This document shows, piece by piece, positions 44,067 to 52,492 of a DNA stretch of 64,000 nt (position 1 is the first letter of the stretch; the number at the start of each line of letters is the position of its first letter). The notes beneath the pieces are model-generated. The model had not been told where the DNA came from and ran no database searches. It saw nothing but the letters and a program-made list of their open reading frames with translations. Origin of the DNA: Nesterenkonia lacusekhoensis (lineage in GTDB: Bacteria; Actinomycetota; Actinomycetes; Actinomycetales; Micrococcaceae); contig NZ_JAGINX010000001.1 in the NCBI RefSeq assembly GCF_017876395.1, positions 620,001 to 684,000 on the forward strand, written 5' to 3'. The translations under genes and the position numbers were made by a program.

Positions 44067-45794
44067 TCACGGCCTGATGCGGCGCTTCAGCCGGGTCAGT
44101 TCGCGGCGCAGCTCTGCGGCCTCGTCCGTGCGGCCCAGCTGCATCAGGGCGTCGATCCGACCTTCGAGGGTCTCGGCGGAGAGCTCGGCGTCGGATTCCC
44201 GGCGGTCGGTGGCCATGCGGAAGATCGCCTCGGCCTCTTCGGGTCGGTCCATCTCCAGCAGGACCTTGGCGGCGAAGACCTCGGCCTCTCCGGCGGCCGG
44301 GTCGTCTTCCGCCTCGGTGAAGAGGTCCGCGGCGCGCAGCGCCGCGGAGACCGCCTCGGTGCCCTGGCCGAGGGCCAGGTGGCCACGGGCCAGGGTGTCG
44401 GTGACATCGGCGATCTGCCACGGAGTCCCGTGCTCCTCGGCGATGCGCAGCGCCTTCTCCAGGTGGGGCAGGCCCGCGGCATCTTCGGTGCGGGTGAGCA
44501 GGTGCCCCAGCGAGTGCAGCGCCTGCATCAGCACCAAGGGGTCCTGATCGTCGGACTGCTCGGCCAGTCGCAGCCCCTGCTGATAATGGGTGCGGGCGGC
44601 GTCGGTGCGCTCCAGGGAGGCCGCCAGCGCGCCGGCCGCCAGATGGGCCCGCACCGCCTCCTCCAGCTCATCGGAGGAGACGAACAGTTCGGCGGCCTCC
44701 TCCCAGTGGGCCATGGCCTCCACGGGACGGCGCTGCTGGGTGACGGCATGACCCAGCCCCATCAGCGCCCGGCCGCGGGTGGAGAGGTCCTCGTCGGTTC
44801 CGGCCAGTCGGACAGAGAGGCCGTCAAGGACCTTCTCGGCCTCCTCATGGCGCTGCAGCTCGAGGAGCTGTTGGCCCAACGCCAGGCTGAGCATGCGTGA
44901 CTCGTCGAACTCGCCCAGCTCGGCCTGCTGCACGGCGACCTTCCAAGCGAGCACGGAGATCTCGCCGTCTTCCAGGACAGCGGTCATGCCGGCCAGCAGA
45001 GCGGCGGCGGAGGCAGCACCTTTGCGCACGCCGCAGGCGGCATAGAGCTCCACGGAGATCATCGCGTCCTCCATGGCCTCCTCGTGGCGCTCCTGATGGT
45101 GATTGACCGTGGCGCGCAGCATCGCCATGGCGCCGCGGACTGCTCGGTTGGTGGGAGCGGTCATGACCTGTTCGGCCACGCTCAGGGCCTCCTCGACCTC
45201 TCCGGAGAGCAGCAGGGCGTGGGCCAGGAACATGCGGGAGCCGGCCAGCGCCTGGGGCTTGTCCTGGGCGCTGAGGACCTCGCAGGCCTCGCGCACCAGA
45301 GGAAGACAGGCCTGAGGGCCTTCGTCGTGCAGGACGCGGACGGCCAGGGAGGAGAGGACATCGGCCAGGATCAGGGAGCCGGGTGCGTCTGTGCGCAGGT
45401 CATCGGCCACCCGTCGCAGGATCTCGCCCTCGACGCGGTCGGGTTCGCGCAGCAGTATGCCGCCCAGCTGCTCCTCCACATCGGCCTGGTGGCTGCGTCC
45501 CAGCTCACGCAGCAGGCTGACGCGTCGGGCCAGATAGGGGGCGGCGAGGTCCGAGGATCCGCGCATCTCGTTGACCCCGGAGAGGACGCGCAGCAGCATC
45601 AGCCGGTTCTCCGGGTCCTGGGCCCCGGGCGCCTCCAAGCCGCGCGACGCCGCCTCCAGAGCAGCGGTATAGCGTTCCCCGTAGGCGGCCTCATAGGCGA
45701 GGTCCACCCACCCGCGGGCAGTCTCGGCGGTGGGTTCGCCGTCTGAGGGCTGGTGGAGGACGCAGCGCAGACGTTCCATGAGCTCACCGGTCAT
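44067..45794 (-). CDS. Tetratricopeptide-repeat protein
   Basis: A 575-residue all-helical cytoplasmic protein made of repeated 34-40-residue units. Examples are RALMGLGHAVTQQRRPVEAMAHWEEAAELF, then AARTHYQQGLRLAEQSDD, and TLARGHLALGQGTEAVSAALRAADLF. They resemble the TPR arrays of signal-transduction ATPases but lack an ATPase or DNA-binding domain. ATG 45794 is chosen with a TACCCT box 7 nt upstream. Operon context with the response regulator suggests a scaffold or sensor role for that regulator (inference). Confidence 0.8.
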   Translation of the reverse strand: MTGELMERLRCVLHQPSDGEPTAETARGWVDLAYEAAYGERYTAALEAASRGLEAPGAQDPENRLMLLRVLSGVNEMRGSSDLAAPYLARRVSLLRELGRSHQADVEEQLGGILLREPDRVEGEILRRVADDLRTDAPGSLILADVLSSLAVRVLHDEGPQACLPLVREACEVLSAQDKPQALAGSRMFLAHALLLSGEVEEALSVAEQVMTAPTNRAVRGAMAMLRATVNHHQERHEEAMEDAMISVELYAACGVRKGAASAAALLAGMTAVLEDGEISVLAWKVAVQQAELGEFDESRMLSLALGQQLLELQRHEEAEKVLDGLSVRLAGTDEDLSTRGRALMGLGHAVTQQRRPVEAMAHWEEAAELFVSSDELEEAVRAHLAAGALAASLERTDAARTHYQQGLRLAEQSDDQDPLVLMQALHSLGHLLTRTEDAAGLPHLEKALRIAEEHGTPWQIADVTDTLARGHLALGQGTEAVSAALRAADLFTEAEDDPAAGEAEVFAAKVLLEMDRPEEAEAIFRMATDRRESDAELSAETLEGRIDALMQLGRTDEAAELRRELTRLKRRIRP

Positions 45795-45839
45795 CTTTCC
45801 AAGGGTAGCGCGTTTGGGAGGTGCCTCCGTCTGAGCATC

Positions 45840-45852
45840 TAGACTTGTCGTC
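45840..45852 (+). promoter_or_regulatory. Leaderless promoter -10 box of the betaine-binding-like lipoprotein gene
   Basis: TAGACT at 45840-45845 lies 7 nt before the ATG. The divergent TPR gene has TACCCT (45807-45802 on minus) 7 nt before its ATG. Confidence 0.55.
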
Positions 45853-46848
45853 ATGATTTCTTCCGCCGGAGCGGCCGCCCAGCGCCTCACAGTGACCTTC
45901 GGTGTCGCGGCCCTGACTGTGACCGGATGCTCAGGTCCGCCCCCGGCGCAGGAGCCCACCGGCGACGCCGCGGAGCGGGCGTGGACCATGGTGGTCGGAG
46001 ACCACCCGTTGGACCGCACGGTGGCCTACGTCTATTCGTTGGCCCTGAACTCCCGGGACACTCCGACGCTGGTGGAGAGCCGCGAGGAGGGCCCTGCGGA
46101 CCTCGTGGAGGACCTGGGGGAGCGCGAGGAGGACGAGGGGACGCAGATCCTGCTGTCCCGGACGATGTCCCTGGCTGAGTCGCTGGATCCGACCGGCTAC
46201 GAGGAGCTCACCTCCCAGGCGGAGGAGGCTGTGGCGCCGGCCGCCTCGGCGGAGGACCTGACCGAGCTGATCTCCTCGGGTCTGACCGGCGCGGAGATGC
46301 TGGAGCCTGCGGCCGGGGTGCTGGACAACTCGATGGTGATCACTTCGATCACTGCTGAGCAGCATGAGATCTCCTCCGGCGCGGACAGTCCGGAGGATCC
46401 ATCCTTCGCTCAGGCCTGCGACGAGTTCGAAGTGGGGGTGCGTCAGGGTCTGCAGAATCCGGGGCCGCTGCTGGAGGAGCTCTACGGATGTGAGCCGGAG
46501 CAGATCGTGGAGGGCCCTGAGTCCGAACTGATCCAGAGCCTGATCAGCGCTGAGATCGAAGCGGCTGTGCTGACCACCTCGCACCCGCAGATCAGCCAGA
46601 ATGCCCTGATCGCTCTGGAGGACTCAGAGCGGGCCTTCCCGGAGGAGCAGTTCCTGACTGTGGTGGACTCCGAGATCGTCGAGGAGGTGCCCGACGTCGT
46701 CGAGGAGATCTCCGGAGCGCTCGACGACGACGCGCTGGCCACACTGCGTCAGCTCATCGACGGTGAGGACGGTCTGGAGCCGGAAGAGGCCGCCGAATAC
46801 TGGCTGGTGGACAACGACTACATCGCCGAGCCCGAAGACTGGGGATGA
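45853..46848 (+). CDS. Lipoprotein resembling glycine-betaine-type (OpuBC/ProX) solute-binding proteins
   Basis: A 331-residue lipoprotein with lipobox VTGC at about residues 23-26 and a strongly acidic mature chain. The final segment LIDGEDGLEPEEAAEYWLVDNDYI resembles the DGxDPExVAxxWLxxxGLI ending of OpuBC-type binding proteins, and the internal TTSHPQISQNALIALEDSERAFPEEQFL resembles their second lobe. No permease or ATPase gene is adjacent, so it is an orphan binding protein or has been repurposed. The family assignment rests mainly on the C-terminus. Confidence 0.6.
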   Translation: MISSAGAAAQRLTVTFGVAALTVTGCSGPPPAQEPTGDAAERAWTMVVGDHPLDRTVAYVYSLALNSRDTPTLVESREEGPADLVEDLGEREEDEGTQILLSRTMSLAESLDPTGYEELTSQAEEAVAPAASAEDLTELISSGLTGAEMLEPAAGVLDNSMVITSITAEQHEISSGADSPEDPSFAQACDEFEVGVRQGLQNPGPLLEELYGCEPEQIVEGPESELIQSLISAEIEAAVLTTSHPQISQNALIALEDSERAFPEEQFLTVVDSEIVEEVPDVVEEISGALDDDALATLRQLIDGEDGLEPEEAAEYWLVDNDYIAEPEDWG

Positions 46849-46871
46849 GCACGCGCTGAACCTGCGCTGTT

Positions 46872-46903
46872 CAGGAGGGGAATTCTCCTGCTGTCCTCTT
46901 TTC
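46872..46903 (+). terminator. Terminator of the lipoprotein gene
   Basis: CAGGAG-GGGAATT-CTCCTG (46872-46890) is followed by a pyrimidine tract ending CTCTTTTC. The stem is short (6 bp) but well placed, 24 bp after the stop. Confidence 0.5.
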
Positions 46904-46934
46904 AGATTGTTGACAATTGGGGCAGAATCTCTCT

Positions 46935-48173
46935 ATGGAGGAATTCGAGGAGTTCACGCAGGCGCAGAAGCTCCGCAACGTCCGCTACGACGTCCGGGGC
47001 CCCATCGCAGTGGAGGCGGCACGCCTCGAGCAGGCGGGCCATCGCATCACCAAGCTGAACATCGGCAATATGGCGCCCTTCGGCTTCGAGGCGCCGGATT
47101 CCATCCTGGTCGACATGATCAAGAATCTGCCCACCGCCCAGGGCTACTCCGATTCCAAGGGCATCTATTCCGCCCGGACTGCGGTGGCGCAGTATTACCA
47201 GACCAAGGGCATGAAGGATGCCGACGTCGAGGATGTCATCCTCGGCAACGGCGTCTCCGAGCTGATCACGATGACGCTGCAGGCGCTGATCAACCCCGGC
47301 GACGAGATCCTGATCCCGGCCCCTGACTACCCGCTGTGGACCGGCATCACGGCACTGTGCCAGGGCACTCCGGTCCACTACATCTGCGATGAGTCCAACC
47401 ATTGGTGGCCGGATCCGGAGGAGATCGAGTCAAAGATCACGGCGCGGACCAAGGCGCTGGTGCTGATCAATCCGAATAACCCCACCGGCGCGGTCTACCC
47501 CCGAGAGATCCTCGAGGCGATGGTCGACGTCGCTCGGCGCCACGACATCATGCTGTTGGCTGATGAGATCTACGAGAAGATCACCTACGACGGCGCGGAG
47601 ATGATCAACGCCTGCACGCTCTCCGACGATGTCTTCACCATCACCTTCTCCGGGCTCTCCAAGACCTGGCGCGTGGCCGGCTTCCGCTCCGGGTGGATGT
47701 ACATCTCAGGGCCGAAATATCGGGCCAAGAACTACCTCGAGGGCCTGAGCCTGATGTCGAACCTGCGCATGTGCCCCAACGTGCCCGCCCAGCACGCCAT
47801 CCAGACGGCCCTGGGCGGCTATCAGTCCATCGACGAGTTCATCCATCCGGGCGGGCGGCTCTACGAGCAACGCAATGTGGCCTATAAGCTGCTCTCCGAC
47901 ATCGAGGGTGTTCAGGTGGAGCAGATGGACGGGGCGATGTATCTCTTCCCGCGGCTGGATCCGGAGATCTATCCCATCGAGAACGATGAGGCCTTCGTGA
48001 TCGAGCTGCTGCGTCAGCAGAAGATCCTGGTCTCCCACGGGCGCGCCTTCAACTGGGTGGACGACCAGCACTTCCGCCTGGTCGCGCTGCCCGCGGTCGA
48101 AGAGCTGGAGGAGGCCATCGCCGGCATCGCCGACTTCCTGACCGGCTACCGGGACGCCCTCATCCGCGGCTGA
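46935..48173 (+). CDS. Alanine-type aminotransferase, copy 1 (class I/II PLP enzyme)
   Basis: A 412-residue PLP-dependent enzyme of the AlaA group (alanine:2-oxoglutarate). NIGNMAPFGF, the GNGVSELI cofactor loop, PDYPLWTG, LINPNNPTGAVY, ADEIYEKI and the Schiff-base lysine in FSGLSKTWRVAGFRSGW are all present. ATG 46935 fits the homologous start of copy 2. It is closely similar to the aminotransferase at 48667 along its whole length. Its 3' end overlaps the SRPBCC gene by 14 bp. Confidence 0.93.
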   Translation: MEEFEEFTQAQKLRNVRYDVRGPIAVEAARLEQAGHRITKLNIGNMAPFGFEAPDSILVDMIKNLPTAQGYSDSKGIYSARTAVAQYYQTKGMKDADVEDVILGNGVSELITMTLQALINPGDEILIPAPDYPLWTGITALCQGTPVHYICDESNHWWPDPEEIESKITARTKALVLINPNNPTGAVYPREILEAMVDVARRHDIMLLADEIYEKITYDGAEMINACTLSDDVFTITFSGLSKTWRVAGFRSGWMYISGPKYRAKNYLEGLSLMSNLRMCPNVPAQHAIQTALGGYQSIDEFIHPGGRLYEQRNVAYKLLSDIEGVQVEQMDGAMYLFPRLDPEIYPIENDEAFVIELLRQQKILVSHGRAFNWVDDQHFRLVALPAVEELEEAIAGIADFLTGYRDALIRG

Positions 48174-48468
48174 GGCCTTCCACATGGCGGGTGAAGTTCG
48201 TCAGTGCTTCGTCCCAGCCGTCATAGACGAAGCCGTCGCCGGGCTCGCCGGCTATCCCACGCAGGTGCAGGACGAGTTCGGTCTGCTCGTCGGTCATCGT
48301 GTAGGCCAGGCGGCCTCCCACCTGGACGTCGAAGGAGATGGAGTCGGTGCTCACGCCGAAGGGGTGCAGCCAGTGGGCGAGCTCCTCCTCCTCGATCCAG
48401 GCGCGCCACACCAGGCTCCGCGGCGCGTTGAGAATGCGGGTGATGGTGAATTCTGCTGCAGAAGTCAT
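48160..48468 (-). CDS. SRPBCC/AHSA1-family protein with internal deletion
   Basis: A 102-residue frame beginning FTITRILNAPRSLVWRAWIEEEELAHWL, a typical AHSA1/polyketide-cyclase-like N-terminus, through GGRLAYTMTDE. It then jumps to TELVLHLRG and the terminal YDGWDEALTNFTRHVE helix. Family members are about 145-160 residues, so roughly 45-50 residues of the central beta strands are missing without a frameshift. The helix-grip cavity would be incomplete, so it is probably non-functional. It sits between the two aminotransferase copies and overlaps copy 1 by 14 bp. Confidence 0.6.
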   Translation of the reverse strand: MTSAAEFTITRILNAPRSLVWRAWIEEEELAHWLHPFGVSTDSISFDVQVGGRLAYTMTDEQTELVLHLRGIAGEPGDGFVYDGWDEALTNFTRHVEGLSRG

Positions 48469-48654
48469 CGTTGTTCAGTCCTTGACGTGCTGGGCGAAGG
48501 CCGGGGCGGCTGCTCAACCATAGGGGGCGTCGCGGAGAACTCGACAGGTCTCTCGTCCGGCCGCTGTCGGGCGACGAGGGGGTCTGAGGCGGACGGTGCC
48601 GCGACCTGTGTCGGACCTGTGTCGCATGTCCCACAGTGCAAGCTCCGCTGAGCC

Positions 48655-48666
48655 TAAGATGAGGGG
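48655..48666 (+). promoter_or_regulatory. -10 box of aminotransferase copy 2
   Basis: TAAGAT at 48655-48660 is 6 nt before the ATG; the intervening GAGGGG is too close for a normal Shine-Dalgarno, favouring leaderless initiation. The rest of the 198-bp intergenic region (48469-48666) shows no other clear feature. Confidence 0.5.
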
Positions 48667-49917
48667 ATGCAGGAATTCGAGGAGTTCACCCAGTCGCCCA
48701 AGCTCCAGCACGTCCGATACGACGTCCGTGGCCCGATCGCCCAGGAGGCGGCGCGGCTGGAGCGCGAGGGCAACAGGATCACGCGGCTGAACATCGGCAA
48801 CCCTGCTCCCTTCGGCTTCGAGGCTCCGGACTCGATCCGGGCCACGATGATCAACAATCTGGCGCAGGCTCAGGGCTACTCGGATTCCCGGGGGATCTAT
48901 TCGGCACGCATCGCCATCGCCCAGTACTACCAGTCCCGCGGCATGACCGAGGCGGACCCGGATGACGTCTACCTCGGCAACGGGGTCTCCGAGCTGATCT
49001 CCATGGTGCTTCAAGCCATGTTGGCCTCCGGCGACGAGGTGCTCATCCCCTCGCCGGACTACCCGCTGTGGACCGGTGCCACCGCTCTCTCCGGCGGCAA
49101 GGCCGTCCACTACATCTGCGATGAGTCGAACTCCTGGTGGCCGGATCCCGAAGAGGTGGAGTCCAAGGTCACCGACCGGACCAAGGCGCTGGTGCTGATC
49201 AATCCGAACAACCCCACAGGCGCCGTGTACCCCCGGGAGATCCTCGAGGCCATGGTGGACATCTGCCGCCGGCACAACCTGATGCTGCTCTCGGATGAGA
49301 TCTACGAGAACATCACCTTCGACGACGCGGAGATGGTCAACGCCTGCACCGTGGTGCGCGAGACCGGCAACGACGTCTTCACCATCACCTTCTCCGGGCT
49401 CTCCAAGACCTGGCGCGTGGCCGGCTTCCGCTCCGGCTGGATCTATCTCTCCGGGGCCACCCACCGCGCACAGAACTATCTGGAGGGCCTGACCCTGCTG
49501 ATGAATATGCGCATGTGTGCCAACGTCCCCTCCCAGTACGCGATCCAGGCGGCCCTGGGCGGACACCAGTCCATCGAGGACCTCATCGCTCCCGGTGGGA
49601 GGCTCTACGAGCAGCGCACCCTCGCTCACCGTTTGCTCTCCGAGATCGAGGGCGTGGACGTCCATCAGGCCGACGGGGCCCTGTATCTCTTCCCACGGCT
49701 GGATCCGGAGATCTATCCCATCGAGGACGATGAGGCCTTCGTGATCGAGCTGCTGCGTCAGCAGAAGATCCTGGTCTCCCACGGGCGGGCCTTCAACTGG
49801 ATCGACTCCAACCACTTCCGGCTGGTGACCCTGCCCAATGTGGAAGAGCTGGAGAGCGCCATCGCCGGCATCGCCGAGTTCCTCAGCGACTACCGCGACG
49901 CCGCCGCCACGCGCTGA
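48667..49917 (+). CDS. Alanine-type aminotransferase, copy 2
   Basis: A 416-residue paralog of the enzyme at 46935 with the same motifs: NIGNPAPFGF, GNGVSELI, PDYPLWTG, LINPNNPTGAVY, SDEIYENI and SGLSKTWRVAG. It differs by a three-residue insertion (RETGN region) before the PLP-lysine motif. Blocks of 61-62 nt are identical between copies, pointing to gene conversion. It most likely transfers amino groups between glutamate and pyruvate; which copy is the main AlaA is not known. Confidence 0.93.
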   Translation: MQEFEEFTQSPKLQHVRYDVRGPIAQEAARLEREGNRITRLNIGNPAPFGFEAPDSIRATMINNLAQAQGYSDSRGIYSARIAIAQYYQSRGMTEADPDDVYLGNGVSELISMVLQAMLASGDEVLIPSPDYPLWTGATALSGGKAVHYICDESNSWWPDPEEVESKVTDRTKALVLINPNNPTGAVYPREILEAMVDICRRHNLMLLSDEIYENITFDDAEMVNACTVVRETGNDVFTITFSGLSKTWRVAGFRSGWIYLSGATHRAQNYLEGLTLLMNMRMCANVPSQYAIQAALGGHQSIEDLIAPGGRLYEQRTLAHRLLSEIEGVDVHQADGALYLFPRLDPEIYPIEDDEAFVIELLRQQKILVSHGRAFNWIDSNHFRLVTLPNVEELESAIAGIAEFLSDYRDAAATR

Positions 49918-49947
49918 CCGCACCCGGACGCTGACCGCACCCGGACG
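49914..49947. repeat. Two tandem 17-nt direct repeats
   Basis: CTGACCGCACCCGGACG occurs twice head to tail, the first copy overlapping the stop codon of aminotransferase copy 2. Probably a slippage duplication. Confidence 0.8.
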
Positions 49948-49982
49948 CTGGCTGGCCGCAGGTCGGAGGCGACCCGCCGGAC

Positions 49983-50012
49983 TGACCCGGGCTCGTCACT
50001 TCCGCCGGGTCA
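49983..50012. terminator. Bidirectional terminator between aminotransferase copy 2 and xseB
   Basis: TGACCCGG (49983-49990) pairs with CCGGGTCA (50005-50012), the latter containing the xseB stop. CAATCTT follows on the plus strand. Confidence 0.5.
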
Positions 50013-50279
50013 ATCTTCCTCGGACGGGCCCTCCAAGGATTTCCTGACCTCTTCGAGCCGGGTGGTGGCGCCGTCGAGCCAGCGCTCGCAGCGGTCGGCA
50101 AGCGCCTCGCCGCGCTGCCAGAGAGCCAGTGACTCCTCCAGCGGCGCCCCTCCGGTCTCCAGCTTGGTCACCACGGCGATCAGCTCCTCGCGAGCCTGCT
50201 CGTAGGAGAGCTGCTCGACGTCGTCGAGCCGTGCAGCGGCGAAGGACGTCTCCGCGGTCTCGGGGGTGTTCTCACTCAT
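50010..50279 (-). CDS. xseB: Exodeoxyribonuclease VII small subunit
   Basis: An 89-residue helical protein. [41 protein letters not shown] is the XseB signature. Several copies bind each XseA to form the single-strand-specific exonuclease VII. ATG 50279 overlaps the xseA stop (ATGA), so the subunits are translationally coupled. Confidence 0.97.
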   Translation of the reverse strand: MSENTPETAETSFAAARLDDVEQLSYEQAREELIAVVTKLETGGAPLEESLALWQRGEALADRCERWLDGATTRLEEVRKSLEGPSEED

Positions 50280-51517
50280 CGTGTCTCTCCTGACGTCACG
50301 TCGGTCACATCTGCGGTGAATTCTCCTGCGGCCACCATGACCCGGACCTCTGTGCCCGGTGTCAGCTCGGCGGCGTCGCGGATGATCTGCTGCTGGGACT
50401 GGACCACGGCATAGCCGCGGTCCAGTGTGGACTGCGGGGACAGCCCTGTGACCCTGGCCCGGGTGTGGGTCACCCAGTCCTGGGCGCGGGCTACTGCGGC
50501 CTCCATGGAGACCAGGGCTCGACGCCGGAGGCTCACCAGATCTTCGCGGCGGGCTGAGATCATATCCTCTGGGCGGGCCAGCACCGGACGGGAGCGCACC
50601 GCTTCCAGCCATTCGGTCTCCCGGGCGATGAGCCGCTGAACACCTTGGGACATCCGTGAGCGTGCCGCTGTGATGTTCTCGCGCTCCTGGAGCTCCTCCG
50701 GGACGAGCAGCTTGGCTGAGCCGGTCGGCGTGGAGGCCCGCACATCGGCCACCTCGTCGAGCAGCGGGCGGTCCGCCTCGTGCCCGATGGCCGAGACCAC
50801 CGGGGTCCGGGCGGATGAGACCGCGCGGATCAGCCGCTCATCGGAGAAGGGAAGCACCACCTCTTCGAGCGCGCCGCCGCCGCGGGCGATCACGATCACG
50901 TCCACTGCGGGCATCGCGTCCAGCTCGGCCAGGGCCTCCGCCACTGCGGTGGGGGCGGCAGTGCCCTGGACGGCCACCTCGCGGATCTCGAACTCTGCGG
51001 CGGCCCACCGAGCGTGGACGTTGCGCAGCACGTCCTTCTTCGCGTCCGAATCCCGGCCGGTGATCAGCCCGATGCGCGTCGGCAGCAGCGGCAGCGGCTG
51101 CTTGCGCGAGGGTTCGAAGAGCCCTTCGGCGGTCAGTTCGCGCTTGAGCTGTTCCACCCGGGCGAGCAGATCGCCCAGGCCCACCGGACGCATCTGGTGG
51201 GTGACCAGGGAGAGCCGTCCGGTCTTCTCATAGAGGTTCGGTTTGACCTGGGCCACCACGCGGGAGCCGGGCTGGACCACGCCGTCGAGGCCGGAGGCCA
51301 CATGCCGCCATGCCACGCAGGAGAAGGAGACCTCCTGTTCGAGGTCCCGCAGGGTCATCCAGGCGTTGCCGTTGCGCAGGGTGAACTCCACCAGCTGGCC
51401 CTCCACCCAGGTGGGGGCCACCCGGTCGATATGGGCTTTGAGCTTGCCGGAGAAGTGAGACAGGGGCCATGGGGATTCCGCCGAGGTCTCGTGGCTGGAG
51501 CCGGGTAGGGTTGCCAT
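50276..51517 (-). CDS. xseA: Exodeoxyribonuclease VII large subunit
   Basis: A 413-residue catalytic subunit. The N-terminal OB-fold ([22 protein letters not shown]) is followed by the catalytic core: [74 protein letters not shown], then a long coiled coil and DRGYAVV at the end. ATG 51517 is 6 nt after TAGGCT on the minus strand (51529-51524), a leaderless arrangement. The xseA-xseB pair divergent from ispH is conserved in actinobacteria. Confidence 0.96.
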   Translation of the reverse strand: MATLPGSSHETSAESPWPLSHFSGKLKAHIDRVAPTWVEGQLVEFTLRNGNAWMTLRDLEQEVSFSCVAWRHVASGLDGVVQPGSRVVAQVKPNLYEKTGRLSLVTHQMRPVGLGDLLARVEQLKRELTAEGLFEPSRKQPLPLLPTRIGLITGRDSDAKKDVLRNVHARWAAAEFEIREVAVQGTAAPTAVAEALAELDAMPAVDVIVIARGGGALEEVVLPFSDERLIRAVSSARTPVVSAIGHEADRPLLDEVADVRASTPTGSAKLLVPEELQERENITAARSRMSQGVQRLIARETEWLEAVRSRPVLARPEDMISARREDLVSLRRRALVSMEAAVARAQDWVTHTRARVTGLSPQSTLDRGYAVVQSQQQIIRDAAELTPGTEVRVMVAAGEFTADVTDVTSGETR

Positions 51518-51586
51518 GGTGACAGCCTATTGCAGGTCAGTGACATGGATCTGCGCCCTGTGGACAACTCTGGAGGTCTCGCCCCG

Positions 51587-52483
51587 ATGCGCAATGCTCT
51601 CGCCGTCCTGTGCCTGATCCTCAGCGGTGCTCTGTCGATCGGAGCATTGGGGGCGCATCAGATCGACCAGCTGCTCCGCGACGAGGAGCCGCTGCAGGAG
51701 ATCGCCGGGGATCTGCCCCAGGACGAGGAGTTCGGGGAGGCCGTGACACAGATCATGGTCTCCGAGCTCTCGGATCAGCTGCCGGAGCAGGCCCGCAGCT
51801 TCATCGGTGGGGGAGTCGAGGGCTTCATCAGCGGCGCGGTGCAGGACCTGCTCGACGATCAGCGGATGCACGAGGCCTGGGACGAGACGCTGCAGACCAC
51901 CCGTGAAGGCTATGTCGATCGGCTGGAGCGGCTCTTCGAACAGGGCAGCAGCGGCAGTGCCTCAGAGCTGGACGTCCACGTGGAGCTGCAGCCGTTGGCC
52001 GGTGCCGCCATCAGCTCCATCGTGGACCGAATTCCCCTGGTCGACGCCGACAGCTTCGACATCCCCACTCCGGAGCTGGAGGTCGACATCGCCGCGGCCG
52101 CCACAGACGACGACGTCGACCCCTACACCTGGGCCACAGTGGCGATGGTCTCCCAGCATTGGCTGTGGATCGGCGTCGCCGCGGGTGTGCTGGCGGTGCT
52201 GGGACTGGCGCTCGGGCGGGGCCGCGGACGTGGAGCTGCGCTGGCCCTGGGCGGGATCACCGCCGCCCTGGGTGGGCTCTGGGTTGCGCTGAACGTGGCC
52301 TCCCCGGACTTCGACATGCCCGATGAGCTGCCTCAGGAGAACGTCGCGATCCTGGACTTCGTCCAGGCCCAGTTCACCGACTGGGCGCAGCCTAGCTGGT
52401 GGTTCTTCGTGGCCGGTGCGGCCGGCGTCGTGGTGCTGGGGGTGCTGGGTGCGCTGGTGGCCCGGCCTGTACAGCGCCGGTAG
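51587..52483 (+). CDS. Membrane protein with large extracytoplasmic domain, unknown function
   Basis: A 298-residue protein. An N-terminal signal anchor (residues 1-24) precedes a mostly helical acidic domain of about 160 residues, then two or three membrane helices at about 185-225 and 265-290. ATG 51587 is chosen because GGAGGT lies 9 nt upstream; in-frame starts at 51530 and 51545 would add a polar extension before the signal anchor. The stop codon TAG forms part of the ispH -10 box. No named family recognised. Confidence 0.72.
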   Translation: MRNALAVLCLILSGALSIGALGAHQIDQLLRDEEPLQEIAGDLPQDEEFGEAVTQIMVSELSDQLPEQARSFIGGGVEGFISGAVQDLLDDQRMHEAWDETLQTTREGYVDRLERLFEQGSSGSASELDVHVELQPLAGAAISSIVDRIPLVDADSFDIPTPELEVDIAAAATDDDVDPYTWATVAMVSQHWLWIGVAAGVLAVLGLALGRGRGRGAALALGGITAALGGLWVALNVASPDFDMPDELPQENVAILDFVQAQFTDWAQPSWWFFVAGAAGVVVLGVLGALVARPVQRR

Positions 52484-52492
52484 ACTTGAGCT
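52481..52492 (+). promoter_or_regulatory. Leaderless promoter -10 box of ispH
   Basis: TAGACT at 52481-52486, sharing the stop codon of the upstream gene, is 6 nt before the ispH ATG. Confidence 0.6.
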
